In this document: positions 1 to 9,317 of the stretch, one piece after another
How the letters are laid out: each line of letters opens with the position of its first letter
Numbering within the stretch: the stretch's first letter is position 1
NCBI RefSeq assembly: GCF_020524285.1
Contig: NZ_JAIVKX010000009.1
Coordinates: forward strand, 62,001-126,000
Length of the DNA stretch: 64,000 nt
Reading direction: 5' to 3'
From: Alloyangia pacifica
GTDB lineage: Bacteria > Pseudomonadota > Alphaproteobacteria > Rhodobacterales > Rhodobacteraceae
Position numbers and translations under genes: made by a program
Notes under the pieces: generated by a model
What the model was told of the DNA's origin: nothing
What the model saw: only the letters and a program-made list of their open reading frames with translations
Database searches by the model: none

Positions 1-1832
1 TGCGCGAGTTCATGCGCGCCGAGGCTTTCATTTCGGCCAAGGTCGCGCCGGGCAAGGAGCAGGAGGGCGCCAAGTTCTCCGACTATTTCGACCACCGCGA
101 GAAATGGGCCGATATCCCCTCGCACCGCGCGCTGGCGATCCTGCGCGCCTCGAAGGAGGAAGTGGTCACCGTCGACATCGCCCCCGACCCCGAGACCTCG
201 ACGCGCCGCGGTGAGGACATCGTGGCCACCGCCATCGGAATCCCCGGCAATGCCCCCGGCGACCAGTGGCTGCGCGGCGTTGCCGAGTGGACGTGGCGGG
301 TGAAGCTGAGCCTGTCGATGTACGTCGACCTGATGACCGAGCTGCGCCGCCGCGCCCATGAAGAGGCGATCAACGTCTTTGCCCTCAACCTCAAGGACCT
401 GCTGCTCGCCGCCCCGGCTGGCTCGAAGGCGACGCTGGGCCTCGATCCGGGCATCCGCACCGGAGTGAAATGCGCCGTGGTGGATGCCACCGGCAAGCTT
501 CTGGATACGGCGACGATCTACCCGTTTCAGCCGAAGAACGACACGCGCGGCGCCACCGCCACGCTGATGGAGCTGATCGCCCGCCACAAGATCGAGCTCA
601 TTGCCATCGGCAATGGCACCGCCAGCCGCGAGACCGAGCGCCTCGTCGGCGACGTGCTGAAACTGCTGCCCGCCGCGGTGAAGAAGCCGACAAAGGTGGT
701 GGTGTCCGAGGCCGGCGCCTCGGTCTACTCCGCCTCCGAAACAGCGGCCAAGGAATTCCCCGATCTCGACGTCAGCCTGCGCGGCGCCGTGTCCATTGCC
801 CGCCGCCTGCAGGATCCGCTGGCCGAACTGGTGAAGATCACGCCCCAGAGCATCGGCGTCGGCCAGTACCAGCATGACGTCGACCAGCGCAAACTGGCGC
901 AGTCGCTCGAGGCGGTGGTCGAGGACGCGGTGAACGCCGTGGGGGTCGATCTCAACACCGCCTCCGCGCCGCTGCTGGCCCATGTCGCGGGCCTCGGCCC
1001 GTCGTTGGCGCAGTCCATCGTCAGCCACCGCGACAGCACCGGCGCCTTTCCCTCGCGCAAGGCGCTGCTGAAAGTGGCGGGGCTGGGGCCGAAGGCCTTC
1101 GAGCAATGCGCCGGCTTCCTGCGCATCCGCGACGGCATCGAGCCGCTGGATGCCTCCTCGGTGCACCCGGAAGCCTACGGCGTGGCGCGCAAGATCGTCG
1201 CCGCCTGCGGCCGCGACATCCGCCAGATCATGGGCCAGCCGCAGGCGCTCAAGGGCCTGCGCGCCGAGGAGTTCGTCGACGGCGCCTTCGGCCTGCCCAC
1301 CGTGCGCGACATCCTGTCGGAGCTGGAAAAGCCCGGCCGCGATCCGCGCCCCGACTTCGTCACCGCCAGCTTCACCGATGGCGTCGAGGAGATCACCGAC
1401 CTGCGTCCCGGCATGATGCTCGAGGGCACGGTGACCAACGTCACGGCCTTCGGTGCCTTCGTCGACATCGGCGTGCACCAGGACGGGCTGGTGCATGTCA
1501 GCCAGCTTGCCGACCGTTTCGTGAAGGATCCGCACGAGGTGGTGAAGGCCGGCGACGTGGTGAAGGTCCGCGTCACCGAGGTCGACGTGCCGCGCAAGCG
1601 GATCGGCCTGTCGATGCGCAAGGATGGCAGCGGCCGCGAGGCCGCGCAGGAACGGCGTGGGGCGCCCGACAGGGGCGCGCAGGGCAAGGGTGGCCCGAAG
1701 GGCGGGCCTGGTGGCGGCCGGGGCGGCAAGGGCCCGCGGGGACCGATGAACGCCGGGCCGAAGGACGGCTCGGGCGGCGGTCAGGGCGCGCTCGGCGCGG
1801 CGCTGATGGACGCGATGAAGAAAAAGCACTGA
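1..1832 (+). CDS. tex: Tex family RNA-binding transcription accessory protein (5' end missing)
   Basis: This is the C-terminal three quarters or so of Tex, a cytoplasmic RNA-binding protein linked to transcription. The reading frame is open to the left edge, so the true start lies outside the window; family members are about 770 residues and about 610 are seen here. Counting from the first in-window Met (base 12), the YqgF/RNase H-like domain begins near 141 ([11 protein letters not shown]). A helix-hairpin-helix region with two AGLGP motifs lies near 325-370. An S1 RNA-binding domain near 470-540 carries [16 protein letters not shown]. The last 60 residues or so form a Gly/Arg/Lys-rich basic tail, common in alphaproteobacterial Tex. 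The identification is firm; only the N-terminal domain cannot be judged. Confidence 0.95.
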   Translation, partial: REFMRAEAFISAKVAPGKEQEGAKFSDYFDHREKWADIPSHRALAILRASKEEVVTVDIAPDPETSTRRGEDIVATAIGIPGNAPGDQWLRGVAEWTWRVKLSLSMYVDLMTELRRRAHEEAINVFALNLKDLLLAAPAGSKATLGLDPGIRTGVKCAVVDATGKLLDTATIYPFQPKNDTRGATATLMELIARHKIELIAIGNGTASRETERLVGDVLKLLPAAVKKPTKVVVSEAGASVYSASETAAKEFPDLDVSLRGAVSIARRLQDPLAELVKITPQSIGVGQYQHDVDQRKLAQSLEAVVEDAVNAVGVDLNTASAPLLAHVAGLGPSLAQSIVSHRDSTGAFPSRKALLKVAGLGPKAFEQCAGFLRIRDGIEPLDASSVHPEAYGVARKIVAACGRDIRQIMGQPQALKGLRAEEFVDGAFGLPTVRDILSELEKPGRDPRPDFVTASFTDGVEEITDLRPGMMLEGTVTNVTAFGAFVDIGVHQDGLVHVSQLADRFVKDPHEVVKAGDVVKVRVTEVDVPRKRIGLSMRKDGSGREAAQERRGAPDRGAQGKGGPKGGPGGGRGGKGPRGPMNAGPKDGSGGGQGALGAALMDAMKKKH

Positions 1833-1842
1833 TCTCGGGACT

Positions 1843-1879
1843 CCGCGCGCCGGGTGGGCAACCGCCGTTCGGCGCGCGG
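1843..1879. terminator. Inverted repeat downstream of tex
   Basis: CCGCGCGCCG (1843-1852) is perfectly repeated in inverse at 1870-1879 with a 17-nt loop, starting 11 nt after the tex stop. There is no T-run after it, so intrinsic termination is only a possibility; it may be a 3' stability hairpin. Confidence 0.4.
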
Positions 1880-1944
1880 TACACCATGGGGCTTTCGCCG
1901 TGCCCCCGCGTCTGCCGTCTTGACTTGCGCGCGGAACTGGGCGC

Positions 1945-1977
1945 AAGGCAGGCGCGGGGCTCCTTTGCGCCTGCCTT
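1945..1977. promoter_or_regulatory. 11-bp stem just upstream of the methyltransferase GTG start
   Basis: AAGGCAGGCGC (1945-1955) pairs perfectly with 1967-1977 across an 11-nt loop. It ends 18 nt before the GTG at 1996, which has only a weak ribosome binding site. It could be the second half of tex termination or a translational control hairpin; no T-tract follows. Confidence 0.35.
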
Positions 1978-1995
1978 CCCTGGAATCATCAGATC

Positions 1996-2664
1996 GTGTC
2001 CACCAACCCCTATGAACTGGCCGGGTTCTACGCGTCGGCCATCGCCGCGGGCCGGCACCGCGCCATCGTCGGCGGACGCTGGGAAGAAACCGGGCGGATC
2101 GAGATGTCGATCCTGCAGGACGCCGGCCTGCTGCCGCACCACCACCTGCTCGACATCGGAGCGGGATCGCTGCGGCTCGGCTGCAAGGCCGTGCCCTATC
2201 TCGACCCCGGCCATTACTGGGCCACGGATGCCTCGCGCGAGATCCTCCTGGCCGGGCACGGGGCGGAGCTCGGGGATCCGGCGCGGCTCGATCCCGCGCG
2301 GTTGATCGAGGACGCGCGCTTCGATTTCCCCGGTGTGCCGGACAGCATCACCCATGCCATCGCCTTCGCGGTCTTCCCGCATCTGCCCATGGCCTACCTG
2401 CGCCGCGCGCTGATCAACCTGCGCCGGTTCGAACGGCTGGAGCAGTTCTTCTTCACCGTCTTCCTCGCCCCCGACCCGGTGAGCGCGATGCGGCCCTATC
2501 GCCAGCCCGACGGCGTGGTGACCCATGACATCCGTGCGCCCTACCACATCCTCGCCGAGGACGTGGTGCACCTGGCGCAGGGCAGCGGCTGGACGGTCGC
2601 GCGCGGCGCGGTGATGCTGCCGCGCGGCCAGGTGCTCTTCACCGCGCGGCCCCTGCGGGCCTGA
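1996..2664 (+). CDS. Class I SAM-dependent methyltransferase-like protein
   Basis: The 222-residue product looks like a cytoplasmic Rossmann-fold methyltransferase. The SAM-binding motif I is LLDIGAGSLRLG at residues 51-62, followed by an acidic strand (ATDAS). The rest of the fold is plausible but I do not recognise a substrate-specific family. The GTG start is chosen because it is the first in-frame start giving the full N-terminal helix region; no ATG occurs before motif I except well inside the domain. The Shine-Dalgarno match is poor. It stands alone, between tex and a convergent M20 hydrolase. The substrate is unknown. Confidence 0.7.
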   Translation: MSTNPYELAGFYASAIAAGRHRAIVGGRWEETGRIEMSILQDAGLLPHHHLLDIGAGSLRLGCKAVPYLDPGHYWATDASREILLAGHGAELGDPARLDPARLIEDARFDFPGVPDSITHAIAFAVFPHLPMAYLRRALINLRRFERLEQFFFTVFLAPDPVSAMRPYRQPDGVVTHDIRAPYHILAEDVVHLAQGSGWTVARGAVMLPRGQVLFTARPLRA

Positions 2665-2684
2665 GTCGACAGCGGCACAAAGTG

Positions 2685-2708
2685 GCCTGCCCGGCTCGCC
2701 GGGCAGGC
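2685..2708. terminator. Bidirectional terminator-like hairpin between convergent genes
   Basis: GCCTGCCCGGC (2685-2695) and its perfect complement (2698-2708) form an 11-bp stem between the methyltransferase (+) and the M20 hydrolase (-), whose stop codons face each other. The minus-strand exit reads CACTTTG, a weak U tract. Confidence 0.6.
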
Positions 2709-2714
2709 GCGTCC

Positions 2715-3884
2715 TCAGGCGGCCAGCTCGCGCTGCACCAGTTCGACCCAGTAGCGCATGCCCGGCAAGATCGCCTCGTCGTTGAAGTTGTAGGCGGCAT
2801 TGTGCAGTTCAGCGCTGTCGCCGTTACCGTACCAGACGATGGCGCCGGGGCGTGCCTCGAGCATGTAGGAGAAATCCTCGGAGCCCATCATCCGGTCGCA
2901 ATCGTCGTCGACATTCTCGGCCCCCGCAACCGCCGCCGCCGCGCCCACGGCCACGGCCGCCTTGGCCGGATCGTTGGCGGTCACCGGATAGCCCGGACGC
3001 CAGTCGAGCTCGGCCTCGCAGCCGAACTGCTCAGCGCCGGCGTTGAGCATGCGGCGCAGGTGTCCCTCGATCTCGGCACGGGTGTCGGAATTCATCGTGC
3101 GGATGGTGCCGCCGAAGACCGCGGTGTCGGGGATCACGTTCAGCGCCCCGCTTGAACCGGCATCAAGATAGGTGATCGAAACAACCACCTGGTCGAAAGG
3201 GTCCGAAAAGCGCGAGACCAGCGTCTGCGCCGAGGCAATGAGATGCGCCGCCGCGACCACCGGGTCAATCGACATGGTCGGCGCCGAGGCATGGCCACCG
3301 CGCCCGGAGACGGTCACCATGAAGCGATCGCCGCCCGCCATCAGCGGGCCGGGCCGGGTGGCGAACTGGCCGACCGGCAGGCCCGGCTTGTTGTGCATGG
3401 CGTAGACGCTGTCGATGCCGAAGCGCTCGAGCAGCCCCTCCTCGATCATCGTGCGCGCGCCCGCGCCGCCCTCTTCGGCGGGCTGGAAGATCAGCGCCAC
3501 GGTGCCGGCGAAGTCGCGGCTCTGGCAGAGGTACTGCGCGGCGGCGAGCAGCGTCGCCGTGTGCCCGTCGTGGCCGCAGGCATGCATCATGCCGGGCACC
3601 TTCGAGGCGTAGGGAAGGTTGGTCTTCTCGTCCATCGGCAGCGCGTCCATGTCGGCGCGCAGGCCGATCACCGGGCCGTCGCCCCTGGCGCCCTTGATCA
3701 GCGCCACGATGCCGGTCTTGGCAATGCCGGTCGCGATCTCGTCGACACCGAAGCCCTTCAGCTTCTCCTCGACGAAGGCGGCGGTCTTGTGCAGCTCGTA
3801 GAGCAGTTCGGGCTGCTCGTGGATGCTTCGTCGCCAGTCTTTCGCGTCTTCTGCGATGCGGGCCATGTCTTCTGCGTGGGTCAC
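2715..3884 (-). CDS. M20 family metallopeptidase / amidohydrolase (hippurate-hydrolase type)
   Basis: A 389-residue cytoplasmic metal-dependent amidohydrolase of the M20D group (IAA-amino acid, hippurate and N-acyl-amino acid hydrolases). Seen: RADMDALP (residues 76-83), HACGHDGH (101-108, with the metal-ligand Cys typical of this subgroup), AEEGGAGA (136-143), a dimerisation domain with GRGGHAS, and a C-terminal MGSEDFSYM. I chose the GTG at 3884 because AGGAG lies 7 nt upstream; an upstream extension to 3947 reads as basic non-protein-like sequence. The exact acyl-amino acid substrate cannot be read from sequence. It is transcribed alone. Confidence 0.85.
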   Translation of the reverse strand: MTHAEDMARIAEDAKDWRRSIHEQPELLYELHKTAAFVEEKLKGFGVDEIATGIAKTGIVALIKGARGDGPVIGLRADMDALPMDEKTNLPYASKVPGMMHACGHDGHTATLLAAAQYLCQSRDFAGTVALIFQPAEEGGAGARTMIEEGLLERFGIDSVYAMHNKPGLPVGQFATRPGPLMAGGDRFMVTVSGRGGHASAPTMSIDPVVAAAHLIASAQTLVSRFSDPFDQVVVSITYLDAGSSGALNVIPDTAVFGGTIRTMNSDTRAEIEGHLRRMLNAGAEQFGCEAELDWRPGYPVTANDPAKAAVAVGAAAAVAGAENVDDDCDRMMGSEDFSYMLEARPGAIVWYGNGDSAELHNAAYNFNDEAILPGMRYWVELVQRELAA

Positions 3885-4072
3885 GCGGTCTCTCCTGTTG
3901 TCCCGATCCGGCAGGGGCGCCACGGGCGGGCGGCGGCATCGCGGCACGCGGCAGAAGCATCGGGAGGACGGCTCCGCAAGGACGTGGGGATGCGCGCGAC
4001 CGGGCGCCCGTTTCGGGAGCCCGCCGGATCACCCGCGCACGGTCGCAGAAACCGGACGCGAGGCCAAGGTGC

Positions 4073-5125
4073 TCAGAGAGAATCTTCGACCCGGAACCCC
4101 TCGGGAATGGCATCGCGCCCGTCGAGCAGCAGGTCGGCCATGACCTGCGCCACCTTGGGGCCCATGCCAAAGCCGATCTTGAAACCGCCATTGGCGATGA
4201 AATGCCCCTCGCGCCCCGGCCAGGCGCCGAGCATCGGCGCGCGGCTGCGGGCGCGCGGACGCACCCCGGCCCAGCGTTCGATCACCTCCGCGCCTGCCAG
4301 CGCCGGGACCGCCAGCGCGGCGCGCGCGACGAGGTCGTCGCATTGCTCGTCAGTGGCCGCAGGGTCGTCGAAGTCGCGCTCCGAGGTCGATCCGATCGCC
4401 ACGGTGCCATCGGCGTGCGGCACCACGTGCAGCCCCTCGGCGTAGATCTGCGGTACCGCGCCCGCGTCAAAGCGCAGGCTCACCGACTGCCCCTTCACGC
4501 CGGTGCCGACGGTCTTGCCAAGCACCCGCGACAGCTCCTGCAGGCCGCGCCAGCCGGTGGCCCAGAGCACCCGTCCCGCGTCCTCGGCCTCGGGCTGCAC
4601 CTCGACCCCGCGCGCCGCAAGCGCCGCGACCAGCGCCGCGCAGGCCCGGCGCGGGTTCATCCGGGCGGTGAGCGTGTCGCGCACCAAAAGGCCCGAGGGC
4701 GACACCGGCGCCCACGGGCCGGCCTGGGTCGCCTCGATCACCTGCCAGACCGCATTGTCGCCCCAAAGCTCGCGCGCCGTGACCTCGCGCCCGCGCGCCA
4801 GCGCCACCGCCTTGTCGTCCGTCAAAGGCTGCAGCCGCCCGAGCCTCCCGTAGCCCGCCGAAACGCCGCCCGCCGCCTCGACGCTCGCCCAGAACTCGCC
4901 GGCCATCAGCAGGCTGTCGAGCTGGAAGGCCTTCTTCGGGTTCCAGTTCTCGGGCACATGCGGGGCCAGCGCGCCGACCTGCCCGCCGCTCGATCCGGAG
5001 CCCGCGCCAAAGGGGTCGACCACCTGCACGCGTGCGCCGCGCTGCACGCAGGCCCAGGCGATCGACAGGCCGAAAACCCCCGCCCCGCGCACCGTCACAT
5101 CCACGCCGTTCTGCCCGCTTGCCAT
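4073..5125 (-). CDS. FAD-dependent oxidoreductase (DAO family), possible MnmC1-type partner of MnmD
   Basis: A 350-residue D-amino-acid-oxidase-family flavoprotein. The dinucleotide-binding motif RGAGVFG is at residues 13-19, a VVDP strand follows, and a flavin-contacting segment SGGQVGALAP lies near 46-55. The C-terminus has a typical FAD cap with GGFKIGFGMGPK. It lies head-to-head with mnmD, with 51 nt between the starts. In E. coli MnmC, the FAD domain oxidatively removes the carboxymethyl group of cmnm5U34 in tRNA before the methyltransferase domain acts, so this gene may be the detached oxidase half. Glycine-oxidase (ThiO)-like activity is the alternative; sequence alone does not decide. 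Confidence 0.75.
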   Translation of the reverse strand: MASGQNGVDVTVRGAGVFGLSIAWACVQRGARVQVVDPFGAGSGSSGGQVGALAPHVPENWNPKKAFQLDSLLMAGEFWASVEAAGGVSAGYGRLGRLQPLTDDKAVALARGREVTARELWGDNAVWQVIEATQAGPWAPVSPSGLLVRDTLTARMNPRRACAALVAALAARGVEVQPEAEDAGRVLWATGWRGLQELSRVLGKTVGTGVKGQSVSLRFDAGAVPQIYAEGLHVVPHADGTVAIGSTSERDFDDPAATDEQCDDLVARAALAVPALAGAEVIERWAGVRPRARSRAPMLGAWPGREGHFIANGGFKIGFGMGPKVAQVMADLLLDGRDAIPEGFRVEDSL

Positions 5126-5176
5126 TCTGCCGTCTCCGCTTCATGTAGGATCACAGTTCTAGGACAGGTGCGCAGA

Positions 5177-5845
5177 ATGAGCCAGCCCGACACCCCGGAG
5201 TGGCGCGACGGAGACGTTCCGGTCTCGCCGCGCTTCGACGACCCCTACTACTCGCTGGAAAACGGCCTGTCGGAGACCCGGCACACCTTTCACGCGGGCA
5301 ACGATCTGCCCGCGCGGCTGCGCGACGGCTTCCACGTGGCCGAGCTCGGTTTCGGCACCGGGCTCAACCTGCTGGCGACGCTGGCGCTGTGGCGCGTGGC
5401 GGGCATTCCCGGCACCCTGCGCTTCACCAGCTTCGAGGCCTTCCCGCTCACGGCGGATGACATGCTGCGCGCGCAGGCGGCCTTCCCCGAGCTGTCGGAG
5501 ATCGCCGCAGAGCTGGCGCCCTTCTGGCAGCAGAACGCTCGGGAGATCGCCCTGCCCGACCTGCAATTCACGATGGTCGAGGGCGATGCCCGGCAGACCC
5601 TGCCCGCCTGGAAGGATCACGCCGATGCCTGGTTCCTCGACGGCTTCTCGCCTGCCAAGAATCCCGAGCTCTGGGGGCCGGACCTGATGACCGAGGTCGC
5701 CCGCCACACCGCCCCCGGCGGCAGCGCCGCGACCTATACCGCCGCGGGCCACGTGCGCCGCGCACTGACCGAGTCCGGCTTCGAGGTCGAACGCCGCCCC
5801 GGCCACGGCCGCAAGCGCCACATGACCGTCGCAAGGAAGCCCTGA
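5177..5845 (+). CDS. mnmD: tRNA (5-methylaminomethyl-2-thiouridine)-methyltransferase, MnmD
   Basis: A 222-residue stand-alone version of the methyltransferase half of MnmC, which methylates the aminomethyl group of U34 in tRNAs using SAM. Seen: the early substrate-contact segment RFDDPYYS (19-26), SAM motif GFGTGLN (58-64), and the diagnostic WFLDGFSPAKNPELW block near 151-165. The ATG at 5177 is chosen because the family begins a few residues before PVSP.FDD; the frame is open further upstream, but that lies antisense to the oxidoreductase. The FAD oxidase domain fused in E. coli is absent; a DAO-family gene lies divergently next to it. The stop abuts the next gene's ATG. Confidence 0.9.
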   Translation: MSQPDTPEWRDGDVPVSPRFDDPYYSLENGLSETRHTFHAGNDLPARLRDGFHVAELGFGTGLNLLATLALWRVAGIPGTLRFTSFEAFPLTADDMLRAQAAFPELSEIAAELAPFWQQNAREIALPDLQFTMVEGDARQTLPAWKDHADAWFLDGFSPAKNPELWGPDLMTEVARHTAPGGSAATYTAAGHVRRALTESGFEVERRPGHGRKRHMTVARKP

Positions 5846-6718
5846 ATGGCCCAGCAGGACACCCGCCTCGGCATCTGGCTGATGGTGCTCACCACCTTCA
5901 TCTTCGCGCTGCAGGACGGCCTGTCGCGGCACCTGTCGGAGGCCACCAACGTCTACATGGTGACGATGGTGCGCTACTGGTTCTTCGCGGTCTTCGTGCT
6001 GACCATCGCGGCGCGCAGCAAGGGCGGGCTGCGGGCCGCAGCGAAGAGCGGCCAGCCGTTCCTTCAGGCCTTCCGCGGCGTGCTGCTGGTGCTCGAAATC
6101 TGCGTGATGGTGACCTCCTTCGTCTACCTCGGGCTGGTCGAGGCGCATGCGGTCTTTGCCTGCTACCCGCTGCTGATCGCCGCGCTCTCCGGCCCTGTGC
6201 TGGGCGAGAAGGTCGGCTGGCGGCGCTGGACCGCGATCGGCATCGGCTTTGTCGGCATCCTCATCATCCTGCAGCCTTCGGGCGGCGTGTTCTCGCCGCT
6301 CTCGGCGATCCCGCTGCTGGCGGCGCTGATGTTCGCCCTCTACGGGCTGCTCACCCGCCGCGTCGCGCGCACCGACAGCGCGGCGACCTCCTTCTTCTGG
6401 ACCGGCGTGGCGGGCGTTGTGACGGCGACGCTGATCGGCATGTGGTTCTGGGAGCCGATGAGCCTGCCGGACTGGGGCATGATGGCGCTGCTCTGCCTGA
6501 GCGGGGCCACCGGCCACTACACGCTGATCAAGTGCTACGAGGTCGCCGAGGCCTCGGCGGTGCAGCCCTTCGCCTACCTGCAGCTGGTCTTTGCCTCGGC
6601 GCTGGGGATGCTGGTCTTCGGCGAGACGCTGCGGCCCAACGTGGCGCTCGGCGCCGGGATCATCGTCTGCGCGGGCATCTTCACGCTGATCCGGGCGCGC
6701 AAGGCCGCGCAGGGCTGA
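5846..6718 (+). CDS. DMT superfamily (EamA) transporter
   Basis: A 290-residue inner-membrane protein with about ten hydrophobic helices in two EamA repeats. The first is roughly residues 10-140, and the second begins after the ILQPSGG turn near 150. EamA proteins are typically small-metabolite exporters; the substrate is not readable. Its ATG immediately follows the mnmD stop (TGAATG), so it is translationally coupled to mnmD, though I know of no functional link to tRNA modification. The conserved GE..GW.RW..IG..G motif between helices 4 and 5 supports the family. Confidence 0.88.
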   Translation: MAQQDTRLGIWLMVLTTFIFALQDGLSRHLSEATNVYMVTMVRYWFFAVFVLTIAARSKGGLRAAAKSGQPFLQAFRGVLLVLEICVMVTSFVYLGLVEAHAVFACYPLLIAALSGPVLGEKVGWRRWTAIGIGFVGILIILQPSGGVFSPLSAIPLLAALMFALYGLLTRRVARTDSAATSFFWTGVAGVVTATLIGMWFWEPMSLPDWGMMALLCLSGATGHYTLIKCYEVAEASAVQPFAYLQLVFASALGMLVFGETLRPNVALGAGIIVCAGIFTLIRARKAAQG

Positions 6719-6723
6719 GCCCG

Positions 6724-6740
6724 GCGGGCCCGCGGCCCGC
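6724..6740. terminator. Short GC-rich hairpin after the DMT transporter gene
   Basis: GCGGGCC (6724-6730) and GGCCCGC (6734-6740) form a 7-bp stem just after the stop. No T-run follows. The remaining spacer to 6963 turns AT-rich (about 6835-6900) and probably holds the promoter of the DUF3604 unit. Confidence 0.35.
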
Positions 6741-6963
6741 TGCAGCCGCCGCGCATGGCGCAGACGGAGAGGCGCCGCCCGGCGATGACCGGGCCCGGCG
6801 CACTCCGGCCGTGTCGGCGGCGTCTCGGCAATTTATCCTTGATTACGCTAGGTAAATGGCGACGATGATACACGTAAAGGTAGCAGGTGACTCGATTTTC
6901 AGCCTGCGCCGGACTTTGAGAGATCGATTCTGACATAGCCCTTCGACCCAGAAAGGCCTCTTC

Positions 6964-8883
6964 ATGGCACGCCATTTCGCCTCCGTCCTGCTCTCCACCA
7001 CATTGCTCGCGACGCCGCTCGCCGCCCAGGTGACCACCGACGCCGGGACCATCGACCCCGAGAAGATCGAGCGCTTCTTCAACCAGCCGGGCTATTCGCC
7101 CTATGCCGGGCGCAGCTTCCCGACCCGCCCGCTCTGGGGCGAACAGCACCTGCACACCTCCTGGTCGCCGGACGCCTTCGCGGGCGGGACGCGAGTCGGG
7201 CCGGACGACGCGCTGCGCTATGCCGAGGGCGAGGAGATCACCTCGAGCACCGGCCAGCAGGTCAGGCTGTCGCGCCCCTACGACTGGATGGTGGTCGCCG
7301 ACCACTCGGACGCGCTCGGGATCGTGGCCAGCATATACGAAGGGGATCCCGCCCTGCTCGCAGATCCTGTCCTCAAGCGCTGGCACGACGGCATGCAGCA
7401 GGGCGGCGAGGCAGCCACCGCGGTGGTGATGGAGATGATCACCGCTCAGGGCGAGGGCAACGTGCCCGAGGCGATGACCGACCCCGAGACCCAGATGGAC
7501 ATGTGGACGAACATGACGGGCATCGTGGAGAGCCACAACAAGCCCGGCCAGTTCACCGCGCTCATCGGCTACGAGTGGACGTCGAACTACGGCGGCGGCA
7601 ACAACCTGCACCGCAACGTCATCTATCGCGACGACAAGTATTTCGCCGACCAGGTGCGGCCGCTGACCACCTTTGACACCGAGCAGCCGCGCGAGCTCTG
7701 GGACTGGATGCAGGCCTATGAGGACAAGACCGGCGGCCGCCTGCTGGCCATCCCGCACAACGGCAACCTGTCGAACGGGCTGATGTTCGCTACGGAAACT
7801 CCGGACGGCAATCCAATCGACGCCGAATGGGCCGAAAAGCGCGCCCGCTGGGAGCCGCTCTACGAGGTGACCCAGAGCAAGGGCACCTCGGAACAGCACC
7901 CCTCGCTCGCGCCATCGGACGAATTCGCCAACTTCGAGCTCTGGGACAAGGGCAACCTCAACGTGGTGCCGAAAGAGCCCGGTATGATCGAATATGAATA
8001 CGCCCGCCAGGCGCTGAAGCGCGGCCTGCTGCTCGAGGACGAATTCGGCACCAACCCCTTCAAGTTCGGCCTCGTCGGCTCCACTGACGATCACACGGGG
8101 GTCTCGTCGGCCGAGGAGAACAACTTCTGGGGCAAGTTCCCGGCCAGCGAACCGGGGCCGGAGCGATCGACCGGCAACGCCTTCGACTTCGAGGGCCGCA
8201 CGGTGAAGGACTGGCAGCTCGGCGCCTCGGGTCTGACCGCGGTCTGGGCCCGCGAGAACACCCGCGCGGCGATCTGGGACGCGATGAAGCGCAAGGAGGT
8301 CTACGGCACCACCGGCACGCGCATCGGGCTGCGCTTCTTCGGCGGCTGGGAATTCGAGGAGGCCGACGCTCTGGGCCGGAACCCGGGCACCGTCGGCTAC
8401 GGCAAGGGCGTACCCATGGGCGCCGACCTGATGCCCGCGCCGGAGGGGGCCGAGGCGCCGAGCTTCCTCGTCGCGGCGCTCAAGGATCCCTTCTCGGGCA
8501 ACCTCGATCGCATCCAGATCATCAAGGGCTGGGTCGACGCGGACGGCGCGATGCAGGAGAAGATCTTCGACGTCGTCTGGTCCGGCGACCGCACGCCCGG
8601 CGAGGACGGAAAACTGCCATCGGTCGGCAACACCGTCGATGTGCCGACCGCCACCTTCACCAACACCATCGGCGCGCCCGAGCTGATCACCGTCTGGACC
8701 GATCCCGAGTTCGACCCGGCGCTCGACGCCTTCTACTACGCCCGCGTGCTGGAGATCCCGACACCGCGCTGGACGGCCTATGACGCCGCCTACTTCGAGG
8801 AGTCGAACTTCCCCGAGGATACGGTGATGGAGGTGATCGAACGCGCCTATTCCTCGCCGATCTGGTATTCTGCGGGCGAGTGA
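6964..8883 (+). CDS. Secreted DUF3604 protein (PHP-like metal-binding fold)
   Basis: A 639-residue exported protein with a Sec signal peptide (residues 1-21, AAQ cleavage). DUF3604 has no established role. The conserved histidine/aspartate motifs look like a PHP/amidohydrolase-type metal site: QHLHTSWSPD (61-70), ADHSD (112-116), IPHNGN near 263 and GSTDDHTG near 372. Family length is about 600-700, so it is full-length. The ATG has AAAGG upstream. It opens a four-gene unit with DUF302, a parvulin-like protein and HupE; the next start lies just past its stop. A periplasmic metal-dependent phosphoesterase or hydrolase is a reasonable inference, nothing more. Confidence 0.85.
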   Translation: MARHFASVLLSTTLLATPLAAQVTTDAGTIDPEKIERFFNQPGYSPYAGRSFPTRPLWGEQHLHTSWSPDAFAGGTRVGPDDALRYAEGEEITSSTGQQVRLSRPYDWMVVADHSDALGIVASIYEGDPALLADPVLKRWHDGMQQGGEAATAVVMEMITAQGEGNVPEAMTDPETQMDMWTNMTGIVESHNKPGQFTALIGYEWTSNYGGGNNLHRNVIYRDDKYFADQVRPLTTFDTEQPRELWDWMQAYEDKTGGRLLAIPHNGNLSNGLMFATETPDGNPIDAEWAEKRARWEPLYEVTQSKGTSEQHPSLAPSDEFANFELWDKGNLNVVPKEPGMIEYEYARQALKRGLLLEDEFGTNPFKFGLVGSTDDHTGVSSAEENNFWGKFPASEPGPERSTGNAFDFEGRTVKDWQLGASGLTAVWARENTRAAIWDAMKRKEVYGTTGTRIGLRFFGGWEFEEADALGRNPGTVGYGKGVPMGADLMPAPEGAEAPSFLVAALKDPFSGNLDRIQIIKGWVDADGAMQEKIFDVVWSGDRTPGEDGKLPSVGNTVDVPTATFTNTIGAPELITVWTDPEFDPALDAFYYARVLEIPTPRWTAYDAAYFEESNFPEDTVMEVIERAYSSPIWYSAGE

Positions 8884-8885
8884 TC

Positions 8886-9290
8886 ATGAGCGGGTTTGGA
8901 ACCGAGGTCTCCCTCGACCGCCCGTTTGACGAGGCGGTCGAGGCGGTGACCGCGGCGCTGGCCGCCGAGGGCTTCGGGGTGATCTCGCGGATCGACCTCG
9001 ACAAGGCCTTCGCGGAGAAGCTGGGCACGGCGTTTCGCCGCTACACCATCCTCGGCGCCTGCAACCCGGCGCTGGCGCATCGGGCGGTCACCGCACGCCC
9101 CGACGTGGGGCTGCTGCTGCCCTGCAACGTCACCATCGAGGAGGCGCCGGGTGGCGCGCTGGTGCGGCTGGTGGACGCCGGGCAGATGATGGCGATGGGC
9201 GATCTCGGCGACGTGCCCGAGATCGCCGAGCTCGCCGCGGACGCGGGCGCCCGGCTGGACCGGGTCGCGACGGCGCTGCGCGGCGGCTGA
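8886..9290 (+). CDS. DUF302 domain protein
   Basis: A 134-residue cytoplasmic protein matching DUF302. The N-terminal half has the typical SLDRPFDEAVEAVTAAL pattern, followed by VISRIDLDKAF and a YTILGACNP segment. The C-terminal half has LLLPCNVTI, then VRLVDAG. DUF302 proteins are small alpha/beta proteins often found near metal- or sulfur-related genes; their biochemical role is unknown. No signal peptide is seen, unlike the second DUF302 protein of this window at 38804. The ATG at 8886 is preferred, although an in-frame GTG at 8880 overlaps the upstream stop. The short spacing indicates an operon with DUF3604. Confidence 0.82.
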   Translation: MSGFGTEVSLDRPFDEAVEAVTAALAAEGFGVISRIDLDKAFAEKLGTAFRRYTILGACNPALAHRAVTARPDVGLLLPCNVTIEEAPGGALVRLVDAGQMMAMGDLGDVPEIAELAADAGARLDRVATALRGG

Positions 9291-9317
9291 CGGCGGAAGG
9301 ACCAGGAAGGCAGGACC

